Below, one piece after another: positions 10,011 to 22,500 of a stretch of DNA of 64,000 nucleotides. The DNA comes from Microstegium vimineum (lineage: Eukaryota; Streptophyta; Magnoliopsida; Poales; Poaceae): contig CM039133.1 in the NCBI GenBank assembly GCA_022036555.1, positions 7,905,894 to 7,969,893 of the forward strand, in the 5' to 3' direction. Numbering within the stretch: the first letter of the stretch is position 1; each line of letters opens with the position of its first letter. The notes under the pieces are model-generated. The model ran no database searches. It was not told the origin of the DNA and worked only from the letters and a program-made list of their open reading frames with translations. Made by a program: the position numbers and the translations under genes.

Positions 10011-12347
10011 TGGATCTCGACTTCAGCTGTCAGATCCGCGACGGGCTCCGCCAGATCCATGCTGGCTGTTGGGACATGAGGAGCGGTGCGCCTTCTCCAT
10101 GGCGTGCCAGCGCCGGCCAGTGACGCACGGTGGAGGATCAACCTGAACGATGACCAGTAGACTCCTCCCTATCCACGCACGAAACAGATCCCTTAGTGGC
10201 GGCATCCTCTCGGGCGCCCTCATTGTCGCCGTGGTGGCGTCCCTCAGTCCAGTGCCGTAGTGGCGTGCAATGGAACAAGAACACCACTCAAAGCGTGTCG
10301 ATGTCCACCAACAAATTAAGCAGTCCAGGTATAGGAGGCCCACTGATTATCCATCAAATGTTCACTATTTTAGATTTTCAATCAGTAGTTTTTTATGTAT
10401 TTACAATAAATATATTGTTTGTTTGCAGAGATACCCAGAACTTTCCATTTGAGAGGATCTGGTGGAGTACACGACTGCACATATAGAGAGACAGACATCT
10501 ATGCCTTTGATTAATATCAGTTAGTTCCGTCCATTTTTTTGTTGTTGTCCATGCCTCTTAAAATTCATCTCTTCACAGAGCAAGCCAAGATGCTTAATTG
10601 AAAAATAGAGCACTCGTCATTTGTCTCCATTGGTTGCGATTGCAGCCAGCCCTTGTGTGTGATCGGGTATTGGTTATCACTTGGCGTTTCCATTGCTGAA
10701 TTAACCTACTGCTCTTTTCATCAACTACATATTTTGGTATAAAAAGAGATGAAATCTACAATGCACATACTTCTCCATCTGCAATCTGTCTGCCAGCAAC
10801 AAGCAAGACAGGCATGTGCTAAACTGAAATTTTAACTCCAAACAAAGTGGTTCAGTTTTTGTAGTCAGATTGTAAATCAATGAACTAAGAATTGATACTG
10901 TTGCTCATCACCATTGCAGTGCTTTATTCATCTGGTCCCTCAGCAATTTGAAGCTACTGAGCAAGGATGCCCCCTCTATTCCAACCTGCTTTGAGGAGGA
11001 ACCACATTGACTGAATATTGTTCTTCAGAGACGTCATAGGAAATATGGACCTGGAGGGCCTAGACTTTTAGATACTGTGAGCATATTGTATACCAACTTT
11101 CTTTTTATCTAATTCAAATTCAGTTTGTCGGAGCAATATTTTCTATGGGTGTTTATCAGTTATCAGAACTTCCTGTAATCCTATGGATGTTTAGTGTTTT
11201 GAACCATCATAGCAAGCAATATTATTGGGATGTGCCATCTTATTCTTGTATGTTGTTGCTAATGAATCATTTGTCTGAGAACCTAAACAGTAATGAAATA
11301 AGATTATTATACATATTTTGTTGTTTGCAAATTCAAAGACCATAATGTTGTTGACAATTTATTCCTGCCATTTGCTATGTGAATGGTTTGTCCTGGCAAT
11401 TTTTGTGGCGATGCACTGGTACAGCTGCAGCTTAAAACATTTGCTAAATAATGGCTGCTTGTCATGCTGCTGGTGCATGCAGCTTCTTCCTGCAATGCTA
11501 GAGCTACAACTACAGCCAGCATTACATAGCTTCCTTTTATTATTATTCCTATGTTCTATCTTCAGTTATATGAAATTTGTGTTATCTGGTTTAATCTGTT
11601 ATAGATTATGCAAGAATCTTAGTGTTTATATACACTTAAAAATACAAAAATAGTTCTGTCCTTTTACGAAGCAAAAAAGCTTTTATTATAATTTTGGCCA
11701 TATAGTATAACGGTTATAGGTTTTCCCAAATGATCACGACAGGGCGCCCAAAGGGCGCCTGATGTTTGTGTACACTCAGGCAATTTGCAGATGTTTGTGT
11801 ACATAGCTTGGATCTATCAGATTTTATGGTGTATAAAACTCGATTGCAGGTTCACTTCAGTGAATTCTTGGTAATTTATGTGTGCTTGCTTTGCTGCTTC
11901 AATCTAAAGATTGGGCTTCGTTTATTTTCTTACCATGTGGATTCCTTTTATATCTAAAGGTATGCTTTCTCAACTTGAAATACTTCCTCCGCCTCGCCGG
12001 GCAGTCCTCCAGCACGACGATGTCTTGTGCAAATGTGAGGAATTGAAGGCTGCAGTAAGGTATGGGACCCAAATCAATCTCATTTTTCTACCTATACTAG
12101 GTGTGATTGAGGGCTGGGCGTCTATATGATATTGGACTTAACTTTGATGTAATTTGGGGCTGAATTTCTTCTTCTGGTGGGCATTGTTTCCTCCAAATGT
12201 ATTTTAGTTGAGAAACTTATCAGTGTACTATTTATTGCAAATGATATCTCAACTTTGTTGTCTAGGTTGCTCAATAATACAAGGATAGGATAAATTTTCC
12301 AAAACAACTTGCAACAATTATGTTACTAAATTTTCCATAACATACAG
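10011..12347. other. No intact gene recognised; exon-like fragments only
   Basis: GC-rich to about 10300, then AT-rich. Several short stretches have splice-like borders (for example about 10430-10490 and 11960-12058) but no family pattern. A small palindrome GGCGCCCAAAGGGCGCC lies at about 11743-11760. The segment joins the P450 fragment to the acyl-CoA synthetase-like exon in the same orientation. Confidence 0.35.
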
Positions 12348-12403
12348 GTGCAGGAGTTGTGGACTATATGATTGACCATGCTGAGACTGATGTCTTCATA
12401 CAG
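12348..12403 (+). pseudogene. Single exon resembling a long-chain acyl-CoA synthetase
   Basis: After an acceptor-like CATACAG the sequence translates as AGVVDYMIDHAETDVFIQ and is followed by GATAGTTAG, an in-frame stop. LACS proteins carry an 'AGAV.(F/Y)I(I/V).HAE....FVQ' segment at about this size of exon in the AMP-binding domain. The following 25 bp repeat part of it (GATGTCTTCATACAGGA occurs twice). No neighbouring LACS exons are visible, so it would be an isolated captured fragment. The match is short and made from memory. Confidence 0.3.
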
Positions 12404-13839
12404 GATAGTTAGCACTATCCATGATGTCTTCATACAGGAAAGTTACACTGCTCCAAAATAAAAAATGTGTAATTAATTAAAATAAAGTATCCATGTTGCT
12501 ACCTTTAGGATCTTTCCTCTTAAATTCTGACATTACATTAGAGCTTTTCATCTGCATATACTATCCCCAAATTGCAAGTCTGCTAAGAGGATAAAAGGTA
12601 AGCAGTGTCAAAATTTTTAGGATCAATTTGTAGTTTAGAATGACTGTATTTCGAAAAAAATATCCAACGCATGGTTACAGCATTGGTGACATTCACTTGG
12701 GAAGTGAACAAAATAAACAAGCAAATTATATTGGAAATAAGATGTCACCTAGAATAAGGGGAGCGTACCCACTGTAGAGAGCTCCCGCTCCACTTCTCTG
12801 TTATTTCCCCCCTTTTTGGTTCCATATGCATATCTTATCTCCTCTTTAGACTGAGTTTCTTCCATTCAGTTATACTTTTGCATGCTTTTGACTTTTCATT
12901 CAAGTGCGGGGCTACGTGGATTGTACAATTCAGTCGTTTAGTAATATTGCAGATGGTGTGGTACTAAGTCCTTAACAGATATAAATTGGAAATTACAGTT
13001 TCATATAGACTCTTCTAAAGTGAAGCATCTTCAAGTTAAGTTTATTGTCTTGATCCCTCAACTGTAGCCAAGTTATTCTTGTAAGGTCACACAAATCAGT
13101 GTTATTATTACATTGTCATTTTGTTGTTTTCATATACATCCCTGAAAGGGGCCGTTGCGTTAGCACGGGCAATAATGGTGAGCCTTCCAAATGCATAGAT
13201 CGAGATTCAATCACTATGAAGGAGTTGTACCCACTTGTTATGCATGACTATTTTTTAGATTATATACATAGTCATATATAATTATGAGAAATCATCGTTT
13301 TATTGTTTTCATGTACATCCCTAAAATGAACCGTGGCGAGGACATTATACTAGTCAGTTAAGATGTGATGTGATTTGGACGGTATTAGACAGGTTTGGAT
13401 GTAATTACATTTTCATGAAACGAGGTCAGATAGTACTTTTTTTTTGGAAGCACAAGGCCTCTTCTCTTTTGAGACAAGTAAATCAATAACTATGTATATG
13501 TTTCCATTGAAACATGCCTTTGTTGATTCCATATGTTCCTTTGATTTGATTTGATTTGATTCAAAATGGCCATTGAAGCATGACATGGTATCGTTTAGTT
13601 TGATCATAGATCTCACCGTTCTTCAACATGTAAATGTGATACTTGCTTCTCTTGGGTGTTTCTAGGCAAATCTCATGAAAAACTAGTTAGGCCAGTCTAA
13701 CTCTATGTGTGGTGTGTGACCAATCTTTGCATCAGTATACCTATTTTGTTTATTATTATGGGTGAGCGTGTATAGCATATATCATTAGAAAAAAAAATCA
13801 ATGCATGAAGCATAATAATTTTGTTTTCTACCAATAGAC
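12404..13839. other. No gene recognised; possible Helitron 3' ends
   Basis: AT-rich. At 13128-13175 and 13301-13353 two related segments occur, each with TTTTCAT(A/G)TACATCCCT followed by a GC-rich stretch (CCGTTGCGTTAGCACGGGCA; AACCGTGGCGAGGACATTAT). The second ends in ACTAGT. Their form resembles grass Helitron 3' ends (CTAG|T). Confidence 0.3.
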
Positions 13840-13949
13840 ACTCTGTTTGTTTGATCGTTTTGGTGGCTGATAAGCCGACTGATACTGTTTTTGGCTGTTT
13901 TCTTATATAAAAATATTGTTTCGGTGGCTGATAAGCCAAACGAACAGGG
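13840..13949. mobile_element. Short hAT-like MITE
   Basis: CTCTGTTTGTTTGATCG...GGCTGATAAGCC at the left is mirrored by GGCTGATAAGCCAAACGAACAGGG at the right. The CCTGTTCGTTTGGCTTATCAGCC terminus is common in grass genomes. About 110 bp with a short AT-rich loop. Confidence 0.7.
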
Positions 13950-14033
13950 CAAAATAACATGAATGGACTAAATTGTTGTCTCTATCCAATAATGTGGACA
14001 GATGCACGCCAGGGTTTAATCTATATTCTAGTA

Positions 14034-14293
14034 CTCCCTCCATCTCAAATTGTAAGTCATTCTAAGAATCTTGAAGAGCCAAAGTTTCTCAAGTTTGACC
14101 AAACTTATATAACAATATAATAATATTTATGATGTCAAATAAGTATCATTAGATTCGTTATCAATTATATTTTCATAGTATTCCTATTTGATGTTATAAA
14201 TCTTTATAGTTTTGTCTATAATTCTTGGTCAAACTTGAGATGTTTTGACTTTTCAAGATTTTTGGAATGACTTACAATTTGGGATAGAGGGAG
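14034..14293. mobile_element. Stowaway-like (Tc1/mariner) MITE
   Basis: Termini CTCCCTCCATCTCAAATTGT and ACAATTTGGGATAGAGGGAG are inverted repeats that continue into AAGTCATTC/GAATGACTT. The element is flanked by TA on both sides. Ends, 260-bp size and TA duplication are those of Stowaway elements. Confidence 0.88.
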
Positions 14294-14620
14294 TACTATA
14301 CATGGCTGGTTTGGAAATAGGATGAGATTTCTGAAGGTGAGAAGCTCGTTCTGAACTCTGCTGGGCTGCTATCGCATTCCAACTTTTGTCTCTTTTCTGA
14401 AAGTGAGTGGTGCCATCTGATACTAGTTCTTGCACTGGTAACATGCATGCATAAATTCGGCGGTGCATTCCATTCCCATGATTGTAACGGAAACGAGATG
14501 ATGCAGCAGAATCGGATCCGATCCTATTTTTTGTGTGTGCGTGTGCATGAATTATTGTTTTGCTGAATCAGTTAGTAGTAGTGGCCGGATTTTTCACTGC
14601 AAATGCATATATATCTATAT
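14294..14620. other. Spacer, no gene recognised
   Basis: Non-coding sequence between two MITEs. Confidence 0.5.
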
Positions 14621-15360
14621 GAGATATTTACCTGTATGGCCCAGAAAAAATGCATCTTTCTTATATGATATCTTTTTTCTTGAACTTATCTATATGACCC
14701 TAAAATAAAATTTCCTTCCTTTTATGGTCTTCCGTCCGATTCATATACAAAATTTTATATATTAATTATAACTCAACGAGATCTATAACTTTCTAGTTTT
14801 GAGTTTTTAAATTTGAGGTTGCTAAGTTGCTAAAAAAAATTAACAATATTTTAGGCACTTGTCGCCTTGGAAAAATCATATTTTTCTTATATGGTGTCAA
14901 ACGGAGATACTTTATATATGAAAATTGTAACTCTCGATAAGATCTACAACTTTATAGCGGTATGTTTTTTCATTTGAAATCGTGAAGATGCAAAACAAAT
15001 AATATAAAATTTTAAATACTGTTGAAACATAATTTATTTTTTTGACCAACTTAACAATCTCAAATTAAAAAAAAATCAACACTTAAAAGTTTGTAGATCT
15101 CGTGTCGAGGGCGCTATAATTGATATAAAAACTATTCTCATCCGAGGTCGTATGAAATAGATACAATTTTTCTACTAAATCCTTACTCGCTGGGGTAAAA
15201 CGGTAATTTTATCCAACACTTAACAACGTTGGGAGCCTGAATCGGATGGAAGGTCATAGAAGGAATAAATTTTTGTTATAAGGCCATATAGGTAAGTTCA
15301 AAAAAATAAGACCATATAAGGAATATGTGGTTTTTTCAGGATCATACATGTAAATATCTC
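14621..15360. mobile_element. Foldback/MULE-type MITE with long terminal inverted repeats
   Basis: The left end GAGATATTTACCTGTATGGC and the right end (complement GAGATATTTACATGTATGAT) stay similar for about 130 bp, through TTCTTATATG, TGAACTTA.CTATATG and TTCC(G/A)TCCGATTCA. Flanking 9-mers are TATCTATAT and TCTCTATAT, close to a 9-bp target duplication as in MULEs. No coding capacity. Confidence 0.75.
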
Positions 15361-15754
15361 TCTCTATATATATAGAACGGACGATCCATGATCCACTGGT
15401 GAAGGGATCTAGTACAGAACAAGACCTTTTTGCCTTTTTTTTCGTTTTGGTAGGAAATCATGCATGCATGCACTCTCGCTTTTGAAAACGACTACTTGTG
15501 GCTGCTTTATTACTTTGGATGGTCAACTAAAGCCACACATATATTCGTTTGTCTTGTTAGGCGCCTGTACGGCCAGGCGGTCGACAGGTGGTGGTGTACC
15601 TATCTCATCTTTCTTTTTTGTAAAAAAATAAATAAATAATAATAATAAATGCAGAAAATTGTATAGTACATGTGAAACGACAGCGAGAAAAGTCACAAGT
15701 TTTCAGCTGTTATGGAACTAACAGACAGGAGTTGCTTAGAACTCTCATTTAGTA
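15361..15754. other. Spacer, no gene recognised
   Basis: AT-rich, with a short AATAAT microsatellite near 15625-15650. Confidence 0.5.
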
Positions 15755-15991
15755 CTCCCTTCGTTTCAATTTATAATTCGTTTGACTCTTTTGACCCTAA
15801 CTTTAACCACTCGTTTTATTAAAAAAAATTTGTGTAAATATGGTCAAATTTAAATCATTCATGTAGACTATTTATTAAATAAGTAAGTCACACAAAAAAA
15901 ATATTATTTTGCACAAAAATTTGAATAAAAAACTAGCGGTCAAACTTAGGATTAAAAAAATCAAACGAACTATAATTTGGAACGGATTAAG
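15755..15991. mobile_element. Stowaway-like MITE
   Basis: Termini CTCCCTTCGTTTCAATTTAT and a right end whose complement starts CTTAATCCGTTCCAAATTAT form inverted repeats, continuing AATTCGTTTGA/TCAAACGAACT. TA flanks both sides. More diverged at the ends than the copy at 14034. Confidence 0.82.
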
Positions 15992-16367
15992 TACGTGACT
16001 AGCTAGCTTGTGGTTCCCGTCGTCATTGATCTGCTTTGTCTAGCTTGTTGCCCACTAGCTAGAAGCCTAGAAGGCACAAAGATCTTATCCCTTTGCTTTC
16101 ACTCTAGCTAGGTTCACAATTATAAATTGACCACGTAATTTTCTTTTATTATTTACAATTATAAATTAAAAACCTCTGATGGAGAGAGTTTTTTTTGGAA
16201 TGGTATATAGATCTCTGAGATTTTTGTTGGTTTGCTTATGAATTCGCATATGTTTCATAAGGAGGTCTGCAGTTGTTAGGTTCAAGAATTGAAGTTAAAC
16301 GAAGGCACAACTGGTGATAACTGATGAGTAACATTTTTTTTTAAAAGGAACTCCTTATAACAACTTA
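15992..16367. other. Spacer, no gene recognised
   Basis: AT-rich intergenic sequence without recognised features. Confidence 0.5.
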
Positions 16368-16898
16368 GGGTGTGTTTGGTCCCCACCTCCTAAACTTTAG
16401 TGGACTAAACTTGTGTTAGGTAACGGGCCAGGAGGGTGACTCGTGCTCTCCAGCTGCAACCTACCATGTTTGATGCAATTGGCCCAGTCTCGGAATCTGT
16501 GTTGCACGAGATCCAAATCAGCTTGGCCAGGCTATGGAGATACGATATTGGGGGGCGTTTTTTCAAAGCCTGGCTCGCTGGAGCGCGACGGAGTGACCGG
16601 GCCCGGTGTTCAGTGTCACAAAACGTTTGTGTACAGGCAAACCAAACACGTTCTCGACTTGGCTCGTCTCTGCTCGTACGTGCAACCAAACACGGTCACA
16701 TGTACCATTCGGACCAGGCTCTGGCTGGCCATAGCCAGGCCTGCCGGATACATGTTACCAAACACCCCCTAAAGTGCCAAATAAATTGACTAAAATGTGA
16801 CAAACACTTTAGTTCCACTAGTCACTCAAAGAGGTACTAAAAGGTGACAAAAATATTTTAGTCCACTAAAGTTTAGGAGGCGGAAACCAAACATACCT
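16368..16898. mobile_element. PIF/hAT-type MITE with a second MITE nested inside
   Basis: Outer ends GGGTGTGTTTGGTCCCCACC and the complement GGTATGTTTGGTTTCCGCC, each followed by TCCTAAACTTTAG, form the outer TIR. An inner pair, GTGTTAGGTAACGGG (about 16413) and CATGTTACCAAACACCCCC (about 16749-16767), marks a second element of about 355 bp. The internal GC-rich open frames are repeats, not genes. Confidence 0.7.
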
Positions 16899-18287
16899 TT
16901 AATTAAAATGGAAATTCATAAATTACAGATACTAGACACAAGAAAAAAAAGAAAAGAAAAGAAAAGAAAAGAAAACAGAAAATAAGTAACAAATTTTATT
17001 CACATGCATCATCCTTAAAATGGTACAGATCGATCTCGGTTGCTTAATTGATCGAACATCTAGCAGATCTCTCCAGCTATTTATAGCATTGAAAAAAAAA
17101 CATGTTTCGATCTTGAACTCATTTTGAAGCAATGAGTAAGCTAGTTTGTTTGGGATCTGTTCCAGTTAAGTTTCATCTATCCTCTGGAACTAAAGATCCC
17201 AAAGGCCAAGTTGAGCACTGTGAGATAGTGACAAACTGGGAGAAAAATCCGTTGCATCTGCAAAAGTTTGGTTGGCACCAAGTCGCAATCGATTCAAGTG
17301 GTGGCGTGTGTGCTCCATAGTGGCCGCCGCGCCGGGGATAAATGCAGACATGGTGGCCTTGTCCCCTGGCCTGATTGAGATGCTCTATTCTGTTCTCTCG
17401 CATGCATTTGCATGCTTAGTAGTGTAGCTTTATTTGTTCCATTTATTTGGCCATGAATGGCGACCAGGCTAGCTGATTGCAAGCTAGAGATTTGCCAATT
17501 GCCTAACCGTTGTCGATCTGCCCAGTGTCCAATCATGCTATACTGGGATTCTTGGAAGTATCCCTTCTGTCACTGTCCACTTGTTGGTCCATACACTGTT
17601 TGTTTGGAGTGCTCTTGCGTGTGCGAATCGGGGCGCGACATGTGTGTGCTCCTGCCTCCTGATGGGTTTATAGTGGAAGCGTCAATCTTCCTCAAAATTC
17701 TCTCAGTTCCATCACAGTGGGAAGGCCCCCCAAATAATTGGTGCCTCTCATGTGAGGACCATCTTCCTCAAAATTCCCCAAATATATGAGCGACAGTTCA
17801 ATAATGTAGAAAAGGAGATCTTTGAAACATGCTTGTAGTAGTCAATTCAACAAACTGACGATTTTTCTCGCATGGTAAATTAGATTTGGAAAACATGGAA
17901 ATCCTTCATTATTTGGTACTAGTCTACATTTTAAGGCTGTTTGAGTTCTCCTAACTATTTAGTCGTCATAGTTGTACTCTGGCATTAAAAAGTTGAATGC
18001 TTATTTAGTTCTACTACAAGCAGGGACTGTTCCGATTGGATTTAGTTCCTCTCATTATGCACCAGTTGTCTAAACAGAATAAGTTTAGGTTCATCTATCC
18101 ACCTCGATCGCTCCAAGCAATTTGGAAACAATGGCCAAACATATCTATGTATGCATCTTCAACCATGTATGCAAACAACCCTTGTACCCGTCTACCGCAC
18201 ACCTAATCAATCCACGTACCCGTCTTTTTGAATATCTTGCTATCGAGTTTGGTACATTCATTGATGAATAAAACAAAAGCATTTGCC
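16899..18287. other. No gene recognised
   Basis: Intergenic. A GAAAA microsatellite lies at 16940-16975. Open frames of 60-110 codons around 17130-17790 show no family pattern, and codon usage gives no support. Confidence 0.5.
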
Positions 18288-18382
18288 ACACACTAGTACA
18301 GAGCAGTAGCGGCGGTTGTAAACATATTTCTACAGGCGTTTTTCGTAACCGCCTGCGTGAAAGGCCAGTAAAAATGGGCGAT

Positions 18383-21300
18383 TTATACAGGCGGTCTATA
18401 CTTTGTGTCACTTAAGGTGGCCGACTCGTCGTGATATTTCCCCTCGTGAGGAATGCCATCTCTTATGATGAATGAGCACAAGTCCTCAACTATGGCGTAC
18501 AAAGTACGTTCGCTCATGTTAGTCGCCTTTGGTTGATCAGCTTCCTGAGAGGAAAATTTATAAACATTAATATATACACTTGACAATACATTTGTAACTT
18601 TAATGTGAGAACTAAAATCATGACTATTACTTATATTACCTTAGAAGGGTTCCTGCTGTATCGTCCATTCTGCCTCATGAACTCGCACACGTAGAATCCA
18701 CACAGGACCGATCTAGGTGGTTGCTTGTGGCACTATATAACAAGAAAGTGGTCATGTATATACTTACAACATCGTGTATGATATGTATTCATAACTTTTC
18801 ATACGTACCGGCCAATGATGATATATGTTCAATGGCTGCGTTGGATTGTCGCACTTTTCTTTTTTTAATTTGTAATACCTATATGCCCTATAATCTCGAA
18901 TAGAATCACCATGTTATTCTCAAAATCTCTCATCAATAAAAGTATGCAAGCATATATATGTCAACTTACAGTTCCAAGTTGTTCAAGAACTTTGCATAGC
19001 TCGTAGTCGGATAATCTGCGGAGTCTAATACCAATACCCTTCCTTGCCTAGGATAAATGACAAAGCAGATCCAGTGGTCTCTGCACGAAGCAAATTTATG
19101 ATGCAAGTGTGTATTAAAATTATTAATTTGAACTATGCAAACTCACACTTACCCAAAGTTATATGGGGCCATTATGCATTTTCTGTCTTGATATATAAGC
19201 AATGAGGTTACCAGGTAGAAGGTGTATTCAGATTCAAACCTTTTCTTCAGCTTCTTTTTCATATCCTCTCGTTCTTTACCTTTTAACCCCTTTAAATTTT
19301 TATCGTCGTCTCCGATTCTAAATATTGACCGCTCTTCACATATTTTTATTGGGTTCATATACGCAACCCTTTCATTTTCCCTGTGACGAGGATCGTTACC
19401 GTAACGCATGACCTGCTCCTCATATTGCATTCTACAAGGCGCACGTTCATGTAAGATATGGAATTAGAATGGATACAACTCACAAATAAAAACACATGCA
19501 TATTTATTCGTATGAGTAACACTTACACTACAAACAACGTTATGAGTTGTACGTCGAGTCTCTTTAGGTTCATCATCAACCACATGTCCTCGAATGTAAT
19601 AATGCATGTTTGTCTTTCACTTGCAAATACAGGTGGTGGTATAGACACGTTGATGGTGTCAATGCCAACAGAAGCTGCTCTCATGTACCAATCATGCAGT
19701 CTTTTTATACCACTAGGGATATTGATCAATTTATCCCACCATAGTAGTGGCCTCCCCGAGTGATAACAATCAGGAACATGTTCGTAATCTTCCTTTATTG
19801 GCTTCCTGATATTTACACTAATTACCTCAGGCTTTTTGGCTGACTTCTCGTGCTCATCCAAGTCAAGGGTACGAGTAGTGCGTTTACGTCCAATTCCTGC
19901 CAAAAATCTGTCCATGCCAGCATTATTCTTTTTCTTTGGCTCCCAGGGGGATATCAATTTGGGTATTAGAAATTTCTTCTTTGGTTGTGGTGGAGTCACC
20001 TTTATTTGTTCTGGGTCCTTTGGTTCAGGTGTTGGGCAAGGTGGAGAACTGAATGATGGACCTGTGATGGGTGATGGTGATGGTGGGTCTGGAAGAGACG
20101 ACTGGTCGGGTGGTGACGGTGGGTCTGGAAGAGATTGTGAAGGACCTGACGACCCCTGAGTGAGTGGTCGTGTTGGCGGCTCACTCAATTGGACATCTCG
20201 TCGAGGCCAAAGGATGAAGTTCTTGATAGCCTATCCGAGTGTCTCAATGCCCTCAGGACCGGCAATGTCTAGCTATTCATCTTCGTATCCTTGGACGACC
20301 GTCACCACTTCAACCTTGCAGTAGTCGTCTGGAATGTCATCACCATGATACTTGCGTCCTGGGATCGCAAATCCAGTGCCTACTACCCTTGTACGATGAT
20401 TGGAAATACCATATCTTATGATGAGGGAGCAAGGCGTGGGCATATCAATGTCGTCAACTGCATAGTGAGTCTTGTTTCCCGTTGACGCAACACTGCTTGG
20501 AATCGTTCCTGGACTGTGTGTCACCGCAAGGTGTTGTGATGTTGGGACTAGCTGCATCTCGGGACCCTGACCTGGCGTATGTTGTTGAACGGACACCGCA
20601 CTAGCCAATATTTGCATCAACTCAGGAGGAGGATTGGACAACATTTGGGACATCATCTCTTGGAAGTCTTTTTTTGCCTCTTCCTTAAAATACGAAGCCA
20701 TCTCTTCTTTGTATCGATCAGGCTTCCTGTACTCACCTTGCCACTCTGGTCCGAATCCCTGTTTCCATCCTTCTTTTGAAGATATTCCTTGACCACGACC
20801 AGGATGATCCTTGTTACCCAAGCCAGCAGTTAGGATGTCGATGTCTCTTCGTGGATTAAATAATCCTTTCTCATGTTCTGTTTCTACCGCTAATATGCTC
20901 TTAAGTGCTTCATCGGTACCTGGGTCTTGAAAGGACAAACCGATATCAGTTTGCATTGGTTTCCGAGCCATTATCTAGTTTGCGGTCCTTTCTCCAAGTT
21001 TCTTGGATAGCACTGGCAACCCTGCCGCCTTCTTGGTAGCCTCTTCTTCTCTCCATTTTGGAATCTGTCGTTGGTAACCACAGAGCCTAAGTGGTGGGGG
21101 TACTTGTTCTTTTTTGCGAGCACAGAATTGGATTCGCTCCAAGCTAAGAACTCTGCTTCTTGCCTCTGCTCTTGGAAAACCGCCCACTGACCGGCCGAAA
21201 TCTTGTACTTTTTTGTCGGGTCTGAGCCAGTCTTTGCAAACTTGGTATTCAATTCGGACCTCCAGTTGCGGAATATGACCGCACATTGCTTCAGTGCAAA

Positions 21301-22086
21301 CTCCTTTACTAGTGCTTCTGAGCCCCGAGGAAAAATAAACCTTGTCAACATCTTGGCCCAAAGAATGTTCCTAACATCGACTGACACATTTTTCCAATGT
21401 TGGATTGTGACGTCAAGATTGTCCCTAACTACGAAACCAAGTGCGTTTCGAAACTTAGCTACGACGGCCACAGGAGCGAGGGGCTGTCCTTTTGGACTCA
21501 CTTCTGAGATTCTATATGTCTCATCAGGCCACCTATTCATTCCTCTGTCACCTCGTTTCCGGTCACTCATCTTCCTTTTCCTTGAACTATTGGAGGTGGT
21601 GGTGGCCTCGGTCGTTTCCGGTGCATCTTCTTGTGCTATTTCATCTTGAGTTAATATTTCTCTGAACTCAGAAACACCTCCTATTCATGTCAAAACATAC
21701 ACTCATCAGATTACGAAGGCTAATCCATTGTGGCAGGCTAACCATGAAATTAGGTACAACCATGACATCCTATATGCAAAAATTACCTCATCTACTTCTG
21801 GATTGTAATCAGGGTCACATTCATATTCACGACGGGCCATCCTCTCTATGCGAGGATCAGTGCTGACGCTTGGTGATTTGTATTCAGGAGTAGATTCTCG
21901 GGACCCCGTTGCTTGGGACCCTGTTGCTTGCTCCGCGGGGTGGGACCCCGTTGCTTGCTCCATAGGGTGGGACCCCGTTACTTGCTCCGTGGGGTGGGAC
22001 CCTGTTGCTTGCTCCGTGGGGTGGGACCCTGCTGCTTGCTCCGTGGGGTCAGACCCCTTTGCTTGCTCCTTGGGTGGAGAACTCAT
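18383..22086 (-). pseudogene. CACTA second gene: Transposase_24-like region plus Ulp1-like cysteine protease
   Basis: About nine exons on the minus strand. Exon 1 (22086-21787) begins MSSPPKEQ and has about seven imperfect EQATGSHPT repeats. The next exon carries a Transposase_24-like region (NILWAKMLTRFIFP ... KYKISAGQWAVFQEQRQEAE ... KYPHHLGS), then a coiled Gln/Pro-rich part and a Pro-Ser tract (20180-20040). The 3' exons give a Ulp1/C48 protease fold: CIMAPYNFG, then DHWICFVIYPRQ (His, about 19075), LVLDSAD (Asp, about 19010), KQPPRSVLCGFYVCEFM (Gln and Cys, about 18700) and SERTLYAIVEDLCSFIIRDG near the end. Ulp1-type enzymes cleave SUMO-like conjugates. Breaks include a frame change near 21050, TAG just before MARKPMQ (20975), and two TAGs around 20218-20270. 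The protease exons themselves look open, with good splice sites. The gene ends inside the left subterminal repeats. Confidence 0.75.
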
Positions 22087-22089
22087 CGT

Positions 22090-22500
22090 AAATTTATATT
22101 CAATTATATTTATATAATTAGTCTATTCCTTTTGCGAAAAACTATACAAGTACGCTACTATTCATAAATAAGCATACAATTACTCTATGATTTGAGTGGT
22201 ACACTACTATTATATAAGTACTACTACAAGTATATACATACAAGTACACTACTAGTATATACAAGTAATAAGCATGAATAAACATAAATAAGCATCAATA
22301 AGTACTCTACTCTTATCATTTCTACTCTACTCTACTCTACACTACACTACACTACTCTACTCTACTCTTTTACAAGTATTCCCTTGCTATAATTATATAA
22401 GAATTTAATTCAAGTACATATATTTGCAAGTATTTCAAAAAGGAAAAAGGAAAAATTTCTCCCTCCCCTTTGCCCTGCTCGGCCTAGCACAGTGCAAGCC
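22090..22500. repeat. Low-complexity TACTC-type microsatellite tract in CACTA
   Basis: AT-rich upstream intron or leader of the Ulp1 gene, with CTACT/ACTACACTAC runs, densest at 22318-22372. Confidence 0.6.

Noticed and set aside
9644..10146. 150-165-codon frames on both strands
   Set aside because: They overlap each other in a GC-rich patch. The only recognisable coding content is the short P450 piece in a different frame.
17130..17790. Overlapping 60-110-codon frames on both strands
   Set aside because: No recognisable domain, no consistent splice structure, and both strands are open equally by chance.
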